From positions 188,001-252,000 of the forward strand of contig CAJNDS010001269.1 of assembly GCA_905221605.1 (NCBI GenBank): 64,000 nucleotides of DNA, written 5' to 3'. The translations under genes and the position numbers were made by a program. Position 1 is the stretch's first letter. The number at the start of each line of letters is the position of its first letter. The notes beneath the pieces are model-generated. The model was not told where the DNA came from. It saw only the letters and a program-made list of their open reading frames with translations, and searched no databases. Source of the stretch: Symbiodinium natans (Eukaryota > Sar > Dinophyceae > Suessiales > Symbiodiniaceae). Positions 11,950 through 25,174 of this stretch are shown here, piece by piece.

Positions 11950-12014
11950 GGGCACCCTTTTTTTGGCTAGCTTAGTTTATAAGGGAACCCATAACAAAAA
12001 AAAGTAAAGGGTAC
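11950..12014. mobile_element. Short palindromic element, copy 2
   Basis: The left end GGGCACCCTTTTTTT and right end AAAAAAGTAAAGGGTACC are imperfect inverted copies. The core matches 10571-10613 at roughly four of five positions by eye. Confidence 0.4.
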
Positions 12015-12136
12015 CATACCTAGTCTAGGTACCACTGGAGGGACCGCAGTCTCTGAATCTGGCTCCGAAAGGGCTCCTCGAGGCCCTCTGACTTTACGTT
12101 TACAAACTGGTTTGCACACATAGGGCAAAGACGGCG

Positions 12137-12340
12137 TTGCAAAACTTTCAATACATGATCAGGCCTGACCACTTACCTACTGGTATGAAAACAAGTAGTT
12201 CGTGCTCAATGCAACGTGTTGCATTGCCATTTGCTGTTGAAAGGGAGTACGAGAAGAATCAGATACCAAACACCATTGCAACTAGAAAAGGCATGTGTTC
12301 AATTGCGCCAAAGCAGCAGTTTCTGTGTGCGTTTAATTAG
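12137..12340 (+). CDS. Small ORF, 67 codons, unknown
   Basis: An isolated ATG-to-TAG frame of balanced composition (ends KQQFLCAFN) in sequence free of heptamer repeats. No motif, membrane segment or splice partner was recognised. It could be a terminal exon or chance. Confidence 0.25.
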   Translation: MQNFQYMIRPDHLPTGMKTSSSCSMQRVALPFAVEREYEKNQIPNTIATRKGMCSIAPKQQFLCAFN

Positions 12341-12766
12341 ATAAAACCCATACAGCATGTAAAAAAGGAAATCAAATAGAATCCATTAAAAAGCAATGCT
12401 GGACGATGAGACTAGCCTGCAAAAAAGGGAGTTGCGCGCGCACACACACACACACACACATGATGGAAATAAAATGGAAACCTGTGACTGTTCCTCTACA
12501 CCTGTGTCCCTGTATAAGCGCCCTGTAACTCCGGGTTTCAGCAAAAGTAAAAGGGTTCAGGGTTTATAGGGTTTGAGGTTTAGGGCGGTTTAGGGAGGAT
12601 TTACAGTATTATAGGGTTCTGGGAGAACCCCACATCCTCTCCCTGCCCTGGCGCCCCACCTCCGTGGGATCATTGTCATCCCCGCCGGCGCTGCCTTGTC
12701 CTGGCATCATGTCACGAAAAACTTACTCTTTTAAGTATGGGCGTTTCCTAAAATTGGGCACCCCCC

Positions 12767-12799
<33 letters not shown>

Positions 12800-13525
12800 T
12801 AATGGGGGAAACCCCTAATTATATGCCATGTAAGGATTCCAGCACGTGTCCGTCATTCGTCAGTTCCCCACAAGGCAGCACAGCTCCATTAACGAGCACT
12901 GCTTTCCCGCAATGTCTGCGGAGATTGCCATACATTGCGAGATCGGTTGTCGATTGTGGGGCTATGCCCAAGGCTTGGGGCCAAATGCGCTGAAGCCCCA
13001 GTCAGGAACCCTAAGCCCCAAACCTTGAGGTGTTTAACCAGCTCTCGGGCTAAGCGCGACAAGCCGTTTAAGCTGATGTCGGACCAAACGCGGCAAACTG
13101 CCTGATCTGATGCCGGGCTCTAAACCCTACACCCTAAACATGCCTGGTCTTGCTTGAAGCATGTGCCGGAAGCGGTACAAAAGCTAAGCCTTGGGGCGGT
13201 TGAGGGCGTTTAGTGTTTAAGGCTTACGGTTTGAGGCCTAGAAAGGTCTAGGGTTTAGGCTTCAGACTGAGGGCTGCGAGCAAGCTTCTCAGCCCAGAAC
13301 CAAATGGCCTCAATCCGATGACCCCCCCCCCTGTTCGTTAGACCCCCCAATAAGTAGGATCCCCTTATAACAATAAGAGCCCAGTTCTGGTAGCCCCTAA
13401 TATCGCAATCCTCCCCACCCCCCCCTTTAAACAACCGACCTTGACCCTTGAGCCCGTGCAACGTCGACCCTATGGAACCAGGCATCCAGAAGCCGAACTA
13501 AGATGCCAAACTTCATGATAGTGGA

Positions 13526-13558
13526 AACCCCTAAACCCTAAACCCTAAACCCTAAACC

Positions 13559-13597
<39 letters not shown>

Positions 13598-13625
13598 ACC
13601 CTAAACCCTAAACCCCAAACCCTGG
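13526..13625 (-). repeat. CCCTAAA array with amplified CCCTCAA variant
   Basis: Four CCCTAAA units are followed by about six consecutive CCCTCAA units and then CCCTAAA again. The internal block of one variant shows local tandem amplification. Confidence 0.9.
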
Positions 13626-13727
13626 ACCCCCTGGGAAGGTCCAGTGTGATCTAGTGGGATCTAGAGCAGCCAAGCTCCTAAACATCATGGAGTCTAGTTC
13701 TGTGCTGCTGCGCAACAGAAGCGCGTG

Positions 13728-13801
13728 ATATAGGGGCCTGAATAACTAGAACAGGGTTTTGGGGTTAGGGGGGAAAATGAGAAATTGTTCCGACCCCTAT
13801 T
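13728..13801. mobile_element. MITE-like element, family 2, copy 1
   Basis: Starts ATATAGGGGCCTGAATAA and ends TTGTTCCGACCCCTATTT, imperfect inverted termini. The left 40 bp (through GAACAGGGTTTTGGGGTTAG) closely matches the element at 56651-56787. There is no coding capacity. Confidence 0.55.
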
Positions 13802-16800
13802 TTGTCACCTGAGCAATGTTAAGACCTGGACATGCAGCGGCAGGCATCAAGTTAGCATTATTTAGCAAGTGTTGGGCGACATGTTTGCGCCTGTGCCATC
13901 GCGAAGATTGCGATTCTCTTCTTCATCTGGGCAGCACGTCGCGCTCTCTTCAAGCTTAGCTGAGGGGTGAGGTCTTGAGTTTCAGCTTGAAATCAAGGGG
14001 AGGTAGTATGGCACTCGCTGTAGTGGCGGAGGACCCCGTCGAGCACGCTCCCCGGACAAATTTCGGGGAGAAGGGGAAGAATGTGGAGGAACGGGCCTGG
14101 GCTGAAGGCCCTTAAAGCCTGAAACCTTCATGTTTGTAGTACTGCTATGGAACTAGGTGCCCATCAACCCGATGGAGTATGGCTCATGGGTATCACTAAC
14201 CCGTACTGCGCACGAACCGCCTTAGATGTATACTGAGAATGCCGAAGTTCTGATGGCCGGAGCACCTCTAGAAGTCTGGCGTGATGACAATTTGGCGCTT
14301 GTATCTCCCCTAATCTAAACCCTAAACCCTAAACCGCCCTAAACCCTATAAAACCGGGGCATGCACGAACCCGATTCCACCGACATCCGTCGCATGAAAA
14401 CCCAGGGTCAGGAGTCAGGAATTCAGAAGTATGCACTGGAGTTATGTCAAGGCTTGGACAGAAGCTAGAGACTCTTTAACCAGACAGATAGGAACGACAC
14501 CTGTCTGCCCCGCACATGTAACGTATCTCCCCTTGCCGGACTTCGGACTGCCTTCACGCAGCTAAGCAGAAGCGACGCAACAGATCCCAGGACCAAACCC
14601 CCAACAATTCCCGCAAACCCATTTGAAAAGCCTTACTCACCCCTTACGGACATTGTATTCCCCAAACCTTCCAAACCCCAAACAAACTCTTACAACAATT
14701 ATTTTTCACTAAACCCTTCTAAACCCCAACACCCTTACGCAAATTACTCCCCCTAAACCCTTCTCAACTTAAACCCTGAACCCAACAATTAAGGCCCTTC
14801 TACCGGCTCGCGCAGAGGCCCCCGGCTCATATACTGCAAGACAATCTGGCCTCAGCTGAGAGGTTCCGCAAGGACCCGAAACCTTCTAAACCCTAAACCC
14901 CCAAAAACCCTAAACCCCGAAACCCTAAACCCCTAAGAGCCGCAGACCCTAAACCTAAATAAACCCCTAAACCCCCTTAAACCCCTCAACCCCTAAAACC
15001 CCTAAGCCTTGACAGCCAGAAAAAAGATTCCAAAGCACATCTCAGCCGCACTTGAGGTTTGGATGGCCCACGCCACAGCCATGCCTCGGCCCCCGAGGAA
15101 TCCCACTTCTCTGGGGCTTGGGGTTTAAGCGTGTAGGGTTTAGGGGGTTTAGGGGTTTCGAGGTTCAGAAGCTTCGGGTTTGGGGGTTTAGGGTTTTAGG
15201 GGTTTCGGGGGTTTAGGGCTTCAGAGCTTTCAGGAATAAGGTTTTGCAGGGCTTAGGACTTTAGGGCACAAGGTGAGGCGCGTGTGGGTCGTTTGCCTGC
15301 GAAGTACCGCTTTCGATCTTTTCTGAGCTGACCTTGCTGCTTCTGTTGCCATGTTACATCAATGTTACAGTGTCCGAACCTCCTGATCGCCCAGGGTTTA
15401 CTGTTTAATGTTCATAGGGATTAGGGTTCAACGTGCAGGTTGTACGGACTAGCATCTGTGGGTAGAGGCTCTGCCTGTGGCGGCTTCTGTTCCGATATGG
15501 CGTAGGCTTTAGATCTTTCGGGGCTTCGCCCTAAACCCTCAAACCTGAAAACTAAACCCTAAACCCTAATTAAACCCTAAACCCTAAACCCTTCTCGGGG
15601 GCTGTAGGGTTTCTCCTCATCTCCCAACCTTTCGGCTTGCGGAGCTGAATTCAGACGCCACGTGGCTGATGGTGCCATTCGATGTAGAGCTCGGAGCCTG
15701 TCTTGAGGCCGGGCTTAGGGTTTAGGGTTTAGGGCTTAGGGCTTAGGGTTTAGGGTTTAGGGTTTAGGGATGTTCCCCCTTATACCAACAGTCCTTAATC
15801 GGGTTTATAGTACCCCCCCCCCCTTCGATGATAATCCCTGTTGAGGACTGCTAGTATAAGGGTAAATACCCTAGCCCGAAAAAAGGCTAGCCTTCTATTT
15901 GTAGTAGGGTTATATATAGCCCAGAAGGAAAAAGGTCAAGTACCCAGCCCCTACGGTTTTGTAGCCCCAAATGACATTAGACCGGCATGGGCGACTATGC
16001 CCCATATGCCCCTTAAAAAGGCTCTGTATACGGTTGCTTATGGGGATTATGAGACCATCCTGGGATGCAAAGATTGAACGGGCAGCTTGGTAGATTAAAT
16101 CCCGACCGCCTGATGCACGTCGCAGGCCTCACTCCCTTGGGCACGAAAGCCGCGCACCCTCATAAAACTACTGTACAGACGTCGGTTGCGAAGGCTCGAT
16201 AATTCTTAAACCCCTCACCAAGGGTCTAGGGTTCAGTGTTTTATTTTAGGGTTTAGGGTTTAGGGTTTTAGGGTTTAGGCATTCTACACTTGCCACATGC
16301 CTTGCGTTAGCTCGCAACGACAGCCAGAACTAGGCTTAGGCGTGAGGCAGGCTAGGGCTTCTAGAACCCTAAACCCCAAACCGCTCTAGATTTCTAGGCC
16401 TATCCGCAAGGGCCCCGTAAGGCCCGCTGAGCTCTAAACCCTCAAGCCCACACATGGTTTAGGGTTTAAGGTTGGGGTTTCGGGGTTTAGGAGTTTTTTA
16501 AGTTTAGGGCTTAGGGGCTTAGATGCTTGTGATGTAGGGTTTAGGGTCCCCTGTAAACATTAAGCACTGATGACTCATGCCGCATGCGCAATGCAGGTAC
16601 AGACTGTAAAGGGGCAAGGTTGTGCTCTAGAACGCTACAAGGCCTGGCTTAAAGCGATTGTTTCACCCTAAGGACCCTTGTGGCACCTGTGCACCCCAAT
16701 TTACTATATCATCCTTTGAAAAGAACGCCCCCATCTTGGCATCGACGTTAGAGGAGCCATGAATGGACGGTTCTGCAGGAATAGGCGGGTTCAGATCTGC

Positions 16801-17274
16801 ATTTCCTGTCCTAGAGCCACCTCACAGGCTTGGGCTTGGGGTCTTGGGGCTTAGAAGAGGGTTTAGGGTTTGGGTTCAGGGTTTAAGGTTTAGGACCTAA
16901 GTCACCTAAGCTCCCAAGCAGGGGGCCCTTCACTTCATTACCTGGTAGTTTACCAAAACAGGGACTCCTAACATAGACCCCCCGAAGTTATCGGATGTTT
17001 AGAAGGACCCAATAAGGTACTGTAATATCGTAAATAGGGGACCCCTAAAAGAGACCTCCAAATAATCGGATCCCGATTTAATCAGAACCCCAATAAGGGA
17101 CCCTTCATATCGTAAACCCGAAACCCTAAACCCCCCACCTTGCCTTGGTAGAACTTCATCGTCCCTTTCGTAGCGCCCTCCTTTGTCACGTCGTACTGGT
17201 TGTTGCCATTCTGCAAAACCATGCCAGGAACCCCCCCCATGCTTCGACAAATTCTGTATGAATGGATGAGTTTA

Positions 17275-17333
17275 GGGTATAGGGTTTAGGGTTTGGGGTT
17301 TAGGGTTAGGAGTTTAGGGTTTAGGGTTTCATG
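17275..17333 (+). repeat. TTTAGGG array
   Basis: About seven heptamers with TTTGGGG and TATAGGG variants, lying just upstream of the exon-like ORF at 17417. Confidence 0.85.
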
Positions 17334-17416
17334 GCAAAGAGAAATCGAGAAATCGAGAACAAAGGCAAATTGAAGCTGCCGATTCGAAGCTCGCCTTTAG
17401 TGCTGCTTCATTGCTT

Positions 17417-17667
17417 TGCCAGCCGACTACGACACCAGCTACATTCATGGTCCCTACGACAAAAAAGGATACGCATTCAAGTTTGTCATTGCATGTCGTT
17501 TTCGGCTCTGTGTTGTGTGTGCAAAGGACGGCTGGTGTGACAACCGGCGAGGGGATGTGAAGATTTGTCGACTACCATCCTCGTGTTGTGGACACCCTGC
17601 AGGGCAGCAGCATGCGTGGGCAAGCATGGGGGTTTGCGGCCGCCCATTACTGGTACAAGGCCTTTAA
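17417..17667 (+). CDS. Possible exon(s), unknown product
   Basis: After an acceptor-like TTTGCCAG, an open frame reads ADYDTSYIHGPYDKKGYAFK, then a cysteine-containing stretch, and stops at 17667. The first 25 residues have the composition of real protein. Past residue 25 (RFRLCVVCAKDGW) the frame may be running into intron. An overlapping frame (17331-17540) is less convincing. No domain was recognised. Confidence 0.35.
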
Positions 17668-20600
17668 GTGGAGTGGCTTTAACACAGTGATAAATGTTCG
17701 GAGTAAGGGGCCAGAGGATCGACCCTTATGAAGGACCCCAAGGGGCTTGTTCTAGGGTTCGGCTAGTTCGTACTGAGGTATGTTATGTTGGGTAGAGAGG
17801 TTAGCGCTCCCTTCCAGGGGCCCCTCCGGTAAGGGGTTATAGGGCTTAAGGCTTATATGGTTGCAGGGTTTAGGGTTTAGAGAGAGGTCCTTGCAAGCGG
17901 GCTTGCAGTCGTCACCGATTTGATACCCAGAGGCCGCATTGTTCTGGGAGTCGAATAGTCCTTGGTTTGCTTTGGAATAAGTGCATGGAAGTTCTCAAGC
18001 CCCAAGCTCTTAGCCCCTGAACTCTAAAGCCTGAAAGCCCGAAAGATCCTAAAGCCTCGGCGACACATACAGAACAACAGCTGCAGCAGCAAGCAGCAAG
18101 CACTCCACCACAAAAACAAATCACAGAAAGAACGGGGGTCCTTGTGGCAAAGGCCCGTATTCAAAAATATCCGAAACGGGAGCCGATTCTTCGGAAGAGC
18201 TACCAAAGACCCGAAGCCCCAAAACGTTCGGGCCCTACGGGCCAATGACGCCAAACCCCCCAAACTCTAAAGCGCCAGAGCTTAAAACCCTAACGCCCCA
18301 AGCCCAAGATGCATATAGACCTGAAATTCCCATTATAGACAGTCCCTGAAGCCCAAACGTCCAGGCTGGTAGGCCACTGAGCACTCTCTAAAAAATTGAC
18401 GGAAAGCCCCCCCCTGACTTGCGCCCCCTTGGAGCCCCTTAGGGCCCCCTGCACCTTCCTTGCACCCTCGCCTTTGTGCTGGTTGTCCAGGTTGGCGACC
18501 ACCGTGACGGAATGAAGAAGTTGTATGGAAAGTAAGCAGTTGGCTTGAGTTTAGGCCTAAACCCGAAAAAGGAATAGATCTTGGACGGCGTGGGGTGGGA
18601 GAAAAGTGTTAGATGGCCTTCCACAATCGGGCCAAAGCTGCTCTTCGAGCCTCACGAAGCTTTCGAGCTTGTTCCAAAACCTAACCTTCACAGCATCTAC
18701 GCCCCATCACAGCAAACCCTAAACCCTAAACCTTAAATCCTAAACCCTAAACCCTCAGGTTTAGGTTTCTGATTTTATCCTGACATGCCATAGTTAGGCT
18801 TCTTCCCCTTGCTTGTGACACCCTAAACCCTAAACCTTCGGGCAGAGGGGTTACGCTCTGAAGGGCTCATGGGAGCCCAGCAGCTGTTGGCGTTCTGCAC
18901 ATTGTTGCTCTGCTCGCGCAGCTTGTTGTTGGAGCCACGAGGGTCTAGGCTTGATGGGATTGAGGGCTTGGGGTTTGAGGGCTTCGGAGGGTTTAGGGTT
19001 TAGGGTTTAGGGTTTAGGGTTTAGGGTTTAGGGTGGGCAGGAACGGTCGAGCCGGACTTCACGGGTAGACATGTCCCTGGAGTAACCTTGTTGCCCTTGA
19101 CAAACGGAAGTGCGTCGTCTTAACTGTCGGTAGATATGCCTTGTTTAAGGCACAAGGCTGCTCCAAGTCCTAGCAACAATACAGGCCATGTCCATCGCGA
19201 ACCCCAGAAGCCCACGCCCTCAAACAGTCTCATATTGAATTCTCCAGAAGCCTAAGAATAATCAAAGGCACCGTCTGGGGCATGGGCTTTAAAAGGGAAC
19301 AAGGTCCAATCTGGCAAGAATACCGCTGAGCATCCAAGCAGAGCGAGAACCGTGACATGGCCCCAACAGGAACCTTAAACCCCATAAACCCTAAACCCTA
19401 AACCCCTGAACCCTGAACCCTGAGCCATATTAAGCCTTGCTCCCGTCTTCAGTCGTGTTGTTCTGGCATCTTTCATACTCAGGGCTAGGCTCCCAACCAG
19501 CGACCCCACAACCCTAAACCCCTTAACACTTGAAGAACCCTAAACCCTAAACCCCTGAAACCTGAATAACCCTAAACCCCTAAAACCTGGAGAACCCTAA
19601 ACCCTAAACCCTCAAACCCTCAAACCCTCAAGGCCTCTGAGCCTCCCGACTGTTCAGATACATGTCTGCCTCGGTCGCGCATATCCCCAGCAGCCAAAGA
19701 CCGGCCAAGAGGGTAGTCATGGCGGCAGCCGCGTCCCGATACACCAAGCCCCCTGAATCCGAGACCTCTGGAGGGTTTAGGGTTTAGGGCTAGAGGCCTC
19801 TCGAGGGTTTAGGGTTTAGGGCTATTAGGGCTCAGAAAGCTGCTGGATGGAAGATGTCTGAAGCATGGACTACGCTTTGGTGGCCGTAGCGTGCGCCTCT
19901 TCCCCCAACAGGGCGGCCAAACCAGCTGCGGGGCCATGCGGCGGGTGAAACCCTTTGGGGCTGTACAGGGCTTCGGAGGGGTCTGTAGGGTTCAGGGTTT
20001 AGGGTTACAGGGCTACAGGGTTACAGGGGGCTACGAGGCTATAGGGTTACGTCTAGGTTTAGGGTTTAGAGTTTTGGGTTTGGGTCCTTCAGGGCTTTTT
20101 CAGAGCTCCGGTCAAATGCAGAACCAAACAATAAGAACTAAAGGGGAGGGGGTCTTTGCTTCACCCACCGGCGACACGGAATTGAGGCTTACGGGTTGCA
20201 AATTTGAAGGTAGGGTTATGGGGCTCATCTCCCAGAAAGGCTTTCGCGGTTGATTTGGGATTGTTTCTCAAGGCCCCGGGCTTTAGGGTTGAATATTACA
20301 CCCAATCCTGCAGCCTTTGCTTTGTCTGTGTTGGCGCGGGAGCGGTATGCTGGGAAAAGCCTGATACCTAGCTACTCGTGGCTTGGCAATCAGTCAGTAG
20401 GGCCGCTGTCGAAGTCGTCTGCCAGCATGCGAAACGAGGTTGGTCTCACCCCTACGAAAAGAGGATTTCGCAATGTAATGCTCTTAAAACCCAAGAAGGG
20501 AAACTGCCGACTATCGTCTAGCCAGCGCCAGGAAGGCTCCGACTTCAAGACGGCGAAACTTGGATAAAGGGCATTTTGGCTCCCCCACGCTCAACTCCCA

Positions 20601-23187
20601 AAGTTGTGAACCTTGAAGCCCCTGTTGATTGTGGGTTTGTTTTTGTTGGAGGGTTTGGGGTTTAGCGTTTAGGGTTTAGAGAGGATAGATGGCTTGGGGT
20701 TCGCCTCGACCTTGTACTTAACGAAGGAGTAGATATACCCAAGAATTCAGGTCCATTGTTCCCCTTTGTAAGGGTGTCTAGAACCGGAAGAAAGGGTTTT
20801 TGAATGTACTAGGTCGGACTACATTTGAATCGGTTAGGGGTGCGTCTCCGCCGGCACTTTGCGACTTCCGCTCGGCCGGGAGCAACCGTAGGCTTACTAA
20901 ATAAGCCATTCCGGATGCTAGTTCTTCCTTCCAGGGTCCAGTCGAAAGTTCAGGGGTTAGAATGCACACGAAGACGCTCGAATGCTCCTGAGTTCAGCAA
21001 GGTCGTTGCAGGAATGCAAAGCCCTGGATATGACGACCCATGAACCTTTCAAGCATCCTTGTGACCCTGGCGGAAACTCAAAGTGATCTTGAGAAAGAGG
21101 GCTGGGTCCCAGAACGATGCCACCCTGAGCAGCCCGGATCTGTAAAGCAAGCTCCGGGCGGCGGAACGCTGCACGCCGCCTCTCTCGGGTTTCCGAGAGC
21201 GGGCAGCGTACTACCGGACACCTCCCTCAGAAATTCGTGCAGGCGCCCTCCTGCGAAAGACCATGTAATTACTGGCAATCCATGATGCTCTGCTGAGCGC
21301 GTGATGTCATCTGACTCTGGATGCCATGCGGCCAAATGAACCTTATAGCCTTAGACCACGGGAGGACCGCAGCGCGACTGCAGCTATCGAGGCTTCACCT
21401 TCGCCGCACGGCGATGGCGTCGGCAAGATGCCCGACGCCAGGGCCATGCAGAGACCTCATCGACACCCGAGCCATCTCACAGCTATGACCCTTTGTTTTC
21501 GAATCGGCAACATATTGGGAAAAGCGTGCGCACTTGCACTATGCAGGCTGCAGCCGCGCCAAATTCTGGTTCCGGGCGCATCACTCAAAGTGAGTGCCCC
21601 TGATTCATGACGTAAGTACTGAAGCCTTCCGGTAGGCAAGGACTATTGGAGCTGTAACACATGGGAGGGGGACGTATTTTGGGGGTGGGCGCCGGGGGGG
21701 GGGGGGGGTGTGGGGGGGGCGGGGAGTTGCCGGGGGGGGGCGGGGGGGATGGAGTGGTGTGGGTGGGGAGTCCTAAACCCCGAATGAGATTTATATGGGG
21801 AATCTCAAGATGCGACCTTGAAAACAAAAAAAATATATATATATATATATGTATACAAACATATATATTTATATTTATTTATGTATATATATATATTATA
21901 CATAAATACGTACTTGAACAGTGTATACCCTGATTTGGAACAAGCCCCTCCCCCACCCACCCCCAAGCTGTGCCAAAGAAGAGAATCATCCGGTATAGAG
22001 CCTATACAATTGTGTCTCGGAGCATGTGTGGAGGGCCGCAGTGTGGGCTAGACAGGAACATGCGCATGCGCACGTTCAGCACATGCAAGGATTCAACAAA
22101 ACTCTGTGGCTGCCCCATTCAAAGGGGAGGCCAGTCTGTGCTGTATAGAACCACGCGGGCTTCAACGTGACCAGCCTGGCATGGGCAATCATGGGTATAG
22201 GTTCTAGGAACAGGGTTCTGGGTTGTTTGTTTACTCCCACACCTAAAGTCATTTTGAATGTGTAGGAGCCATGCTCACCCCAACACTTCAAAACCATCCA
22301 TATGTTGACGGCCGCTATATACGGTCGACCCTTTCCTATAAGCCCCAAACCCTAGGCCCCAAACTATGTTTTTGGGTTAGGCCATTGCTATAGGTCATTG
22401 ATCACTTCGGAAACCCCGATGGTTCACCCTACCTAGACTGACCTACGCTCAGGGTCTAGGGCTCGCTGTTTAAGAGCGCTACTTCAGGAGTTTTGAACTT
22501 TGTTGAGGAAGCTGCTGTTTTTGGCCTCCCCGATGGTGCAAACCCTACCAGCCCTGTACCTCCAATTGACACCTATGAACCCCCAACCCCCTGCCTTATC
22601 CTCCCCGCATCAACCTCAGTGCCTGTGAACAAATCCTCAACTTCACCCTAAACCCTAAACCCTAAACCCCAAACCCCAAACCCTAAACCCTAGTCCTGGA
22701 CCCTATAACCCCAAACCCAAAAAGCGTAAAACCTAGACCCTAAACCCAAGGCGCCTGGGAGACATGGTTTCGGCCAGATCTGTATCCTCCGGGCAGGGGC
22801 CCAACTTAGGGACGCAGAGGGTTTAGGGTTTAGGGTTTAGGGTTTCGGGTCAAGGTCTTAGGCTTTTGAACTATGAACCCTTAACCCCTAAACCCTAAAC
22901 CCTAAACCCGAAACCTGTAAACCTTTGCTAAACACCGAAATCCCACACCCTAAGCCCCAGACCCTAAACCCCACAACACACCCTCCCCCCGAACTGAGGA
23001 TAGCCCCCACATCCGATATAGGGCTTAGGGTTTAGGGATTAGGGTTTAGGACCCAAACCTTAAGCCTTAACCCTATCCCGGAATCCCCTTAGATAGGGAA
23101 GACGCCCACAGCCCACACACGCAACCTCGCATTTTGGCGGGGCGGGGGGGGGGGGGGGGGGGCTCATCAACTCCAGGTTCCCTGACT
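17668..23187. other. Repeat mosaic with some unique sequence
   Basis: Heptamer arrays occur at 18980-19035 (TTTAGGG), 19380-19420 and 19505-19640 (CCCTAAA variants) and 22645-22695 (CCCTAAA). 20250-21640 is mostly unique sequence. It carries overlapping ORFs on both strands, such as 20250-20567 plus and 21078-21335 minus (85 codons), but I could not identify exon borders or a family. A G-rich tract covers 21690-21760 and a poly-G 23143-23162. Confidence 0.5.
21831..21905. repeat. AT island with (TA)n
   Basis: TA tracts interrupted by GTATACAAAC and TTTATTTATG, immediately 3' of a G-rich tract. Same class as 945-1186. Confidence 0.85.
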
Positions 23188-23425
23188 GGGTTTAGGGTTT
23201 AGGGTTTAGGGTTTAGGGTTTAGGGTTTAGGGTTTAGGGTTTGGGGTTTGGGGTTTAGGGTTTAGGGTTTAGGGTTTGGGGTTTAGGGTTTAGGGTTTAG
23301 GGTTTGGGGTTTGGGGTTTAGGGTTTTAGGGTTTAGGTTTGGGGTTTGGGGTTTGGGTTTTGGGTTTTGGGGTTTGGGGGTTTGGGTTTTGGGGGGTTTG
23401 GGGATTGGGGTTCAGGGTTTAGCCA
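23188..23425 (+). repeat. Long TTTAGGG/TTTGGGG array
   Basis: Starts as pure TTTAGGG and grades 3'-ward into TTTGGGG, TTTTGGG and longer degenerate forms. A further short array lies at 23495-23545. Translations rich in G/F/L/V across it are repeat artefacts. Confidence 0.95.
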
Positions 23426-24270
23426 GGTACGCCAAGCTGCTGAGGCCGGTTGGCAGCCACCAAAAAGGAGCGACTAGAAGTGCTCCTGGCGTGGATTAGG
23501 GTTTAGGGTTTAGGGTTTAGGGCTTAGGGCTTAGGGTTTAGGGGATGGGTTATTTATCTAGAATGGCTTCTTGCTTTTTCTGGGAGTTGCTGTCATTCTT
23601 GCTTTTGCCATTAGTACCCTCGCTCATGACGAAGTGCTCTTGGCTTGGCATAGGTGTTTCTTGGCTGGCTGAGCTCGCTAACCCTAAACCCTAAACCCTA
23701 AACCCTGAACCCTGAACCCTTAACCCTAAACCCTAAACTCTACTGCACGGATCGAAGGATGCAGCCAAGAGCCACAGAGGTTTAGAGGGCTTTATTGGGC
23801 GCCCTGAAGCCTCAAGCCTAAAGCCTCAAGCCTAATCCGCTTTGTAGGGCTTGCAGGGTTTGGGCTTCCTGTTGGGTTTGGGGTGGGCCTTGCGGGAGTA
23901 GGGTTTTGCGGGGTCTACCTCATGAAGCTTCAACCCAAAACTGCTTCAAACTCTAAAGCCCAATGCCTGAACCCTAATCCCGAAACCCTGAAACCTAAAC
24001 CCCAAACCCTAAACACTAAAACTTGGGAGCTTAGGTTTATACGGGGTTCAGGGGAGGCGTCTCGTGGGTTTCGGCCTGTGGATGCCTGTTAACGGTGCAA
24101 TGGGGTTTAGGGTTCATAGCATAGGGTCTGGAGGGCTACAGAGTTTGGGTTCGAGGCAGTTTAAGGTGCAGGGAAGGCATAGGGACTAGGGTTTTAGTGT
24201 TGAGGGAAGGCTTCAAGAATGCTTGGGCATCACAAGTCTGCTTCCGGCTTATACGGCGACCCACACCCCT

Positions 24271-24426
24271 GGGAGGATCCAAAAAGTAGATCCCTCTAAG
24301 GGTTCCTAAGAATGACTCAATAGTAGTTTAGGGGTACTATTTGGGGGTTCCTAAGAATGACTCCATAGCAGTTTAGGGGAAGCACTTTAGGGGACTATGT
24401 GGGGGTTCTACTTTTTGGATCCTCCC
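24271..24426. mobile_element. 156-bp foldback element with perfect 20-bp inverted termini
   Basis: The left terminus GGGAGGATCCAAAAAGTAGA (24271-24290) is the exact reverse complement of 24407-24426. The interior carries a direct repeat of about 32 bp (GGTTCCTAAGAATGACTC... at about 24299 and 24355). No coding sequence and no obvious target-site duplication were seen. A MITE-like non-autonomous element is the simplest reading. Confidence 0.7.
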
Positions 24427-24895
24427 AAAAGGTTTGGGTAGAAGGGGCTGTAGGGTCATTGCCAAGGCCAGTGAAGCCTACCGTCCTAAACCCTAAACCC
24501 CAAAACAACCCTATAAAACCCTATAAACCCTAAACAAAAAAACCTATAAACCCTGTAAACCCTAAAACAAAAACCTATAAACCTTAAACCCTAAACCCCA
24601 AAGTCCTTGAAGAAAGAGAACCGTGTGCCACCGGGAGTGCCGATGAGATCTGAGTTCTTGATGCTCTGCCTGCCATTCGGGTTCCCCAAATGCCCGAATT
24701 TCCGCAAGTTCCCTAAGTTCCCTAAATTCCCTAAAAATTCCCTAAGGGTTGGGGATTTAAAAAACATCTGTAAAACCTAAACCTTGATGAGTCCAGCAGA
24801 ATCCCCAGAGAACGGGGCGTTTCCTGAGGGCTTCGAGGGTTTAGGGCTTAGAGGGGGCTTGAGGCTTTACCCAGAGCAAGATCGTACCTTCACTA

Positions 24896-24901
<6 letters not shown>

Positions 24902-24926
<25 letters not shown>

Positions 24927-25174
24927 TCATTCCATCTATTGCATATATGTATATATAGATAAACATATACATATACATCTGCAGACATGTTTTATACATA
25001 AAGACATACACATAAACAAACAAAGAAACAAATAAATAAACAAGCACATAAATGTATACGTATGTGTATATATATATATATGTAAAAAACTATTTTCATA
25101 AATAAGCAAAAGCAAACAAATAAATCATAGATAGATACATAAATAAATAAATAGATTATATATATATATATCAA
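24902..25174. repeat. AT island bounded by (TA)n tracts
   Basis: (TA)n at 24902-24926 and 25155-25171 with a third at 25069-25083. The rest is AAATAAACAAAC-type low complexity. Same architecture as 945-1186. Confidence 0.85.

Larger units (their letters stand above)
9498..12136. other. Mixed unique and repeat sequence, no recognised gene
   Basis: CCCTAAA-type repeats at 10371-10480 and TTTAGGG repeats at 11669-11765 bracket unique sequence. The longest ORF (11012-11521, plus, 169 codons) has no recognisable motif, ends in a poly-C tract and shows no exon borders I trust. ORFs at 10007-10318 (minus) and 10543-10824 (minus) are equally unsupported. Confidence 0.5.
12341..17330. other. Repeat-rich intergenic sequence
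   Basis: It contains a CA tract (12440-12460), a 30-nt C run (12769-12798), CCCTAAA/CCCTCAA repeats (13526-13625), scattered heptamers at 14320-15010, TTTAGGG at 15718-15770 and 16235-16280, and the MITE-like element at 13728-13801. 13800-14280 is unique but has no long ORF. A small ORF at 15841-16077 overlaps short inverted repeats and is not believed. Confidence 0.55.

Noticed and set aside
20250-21640. Several ORFs in a repeat-poor stretch
   Set aside because: Both strands are open over the same bases and no phase-consistent exon chain could be built.
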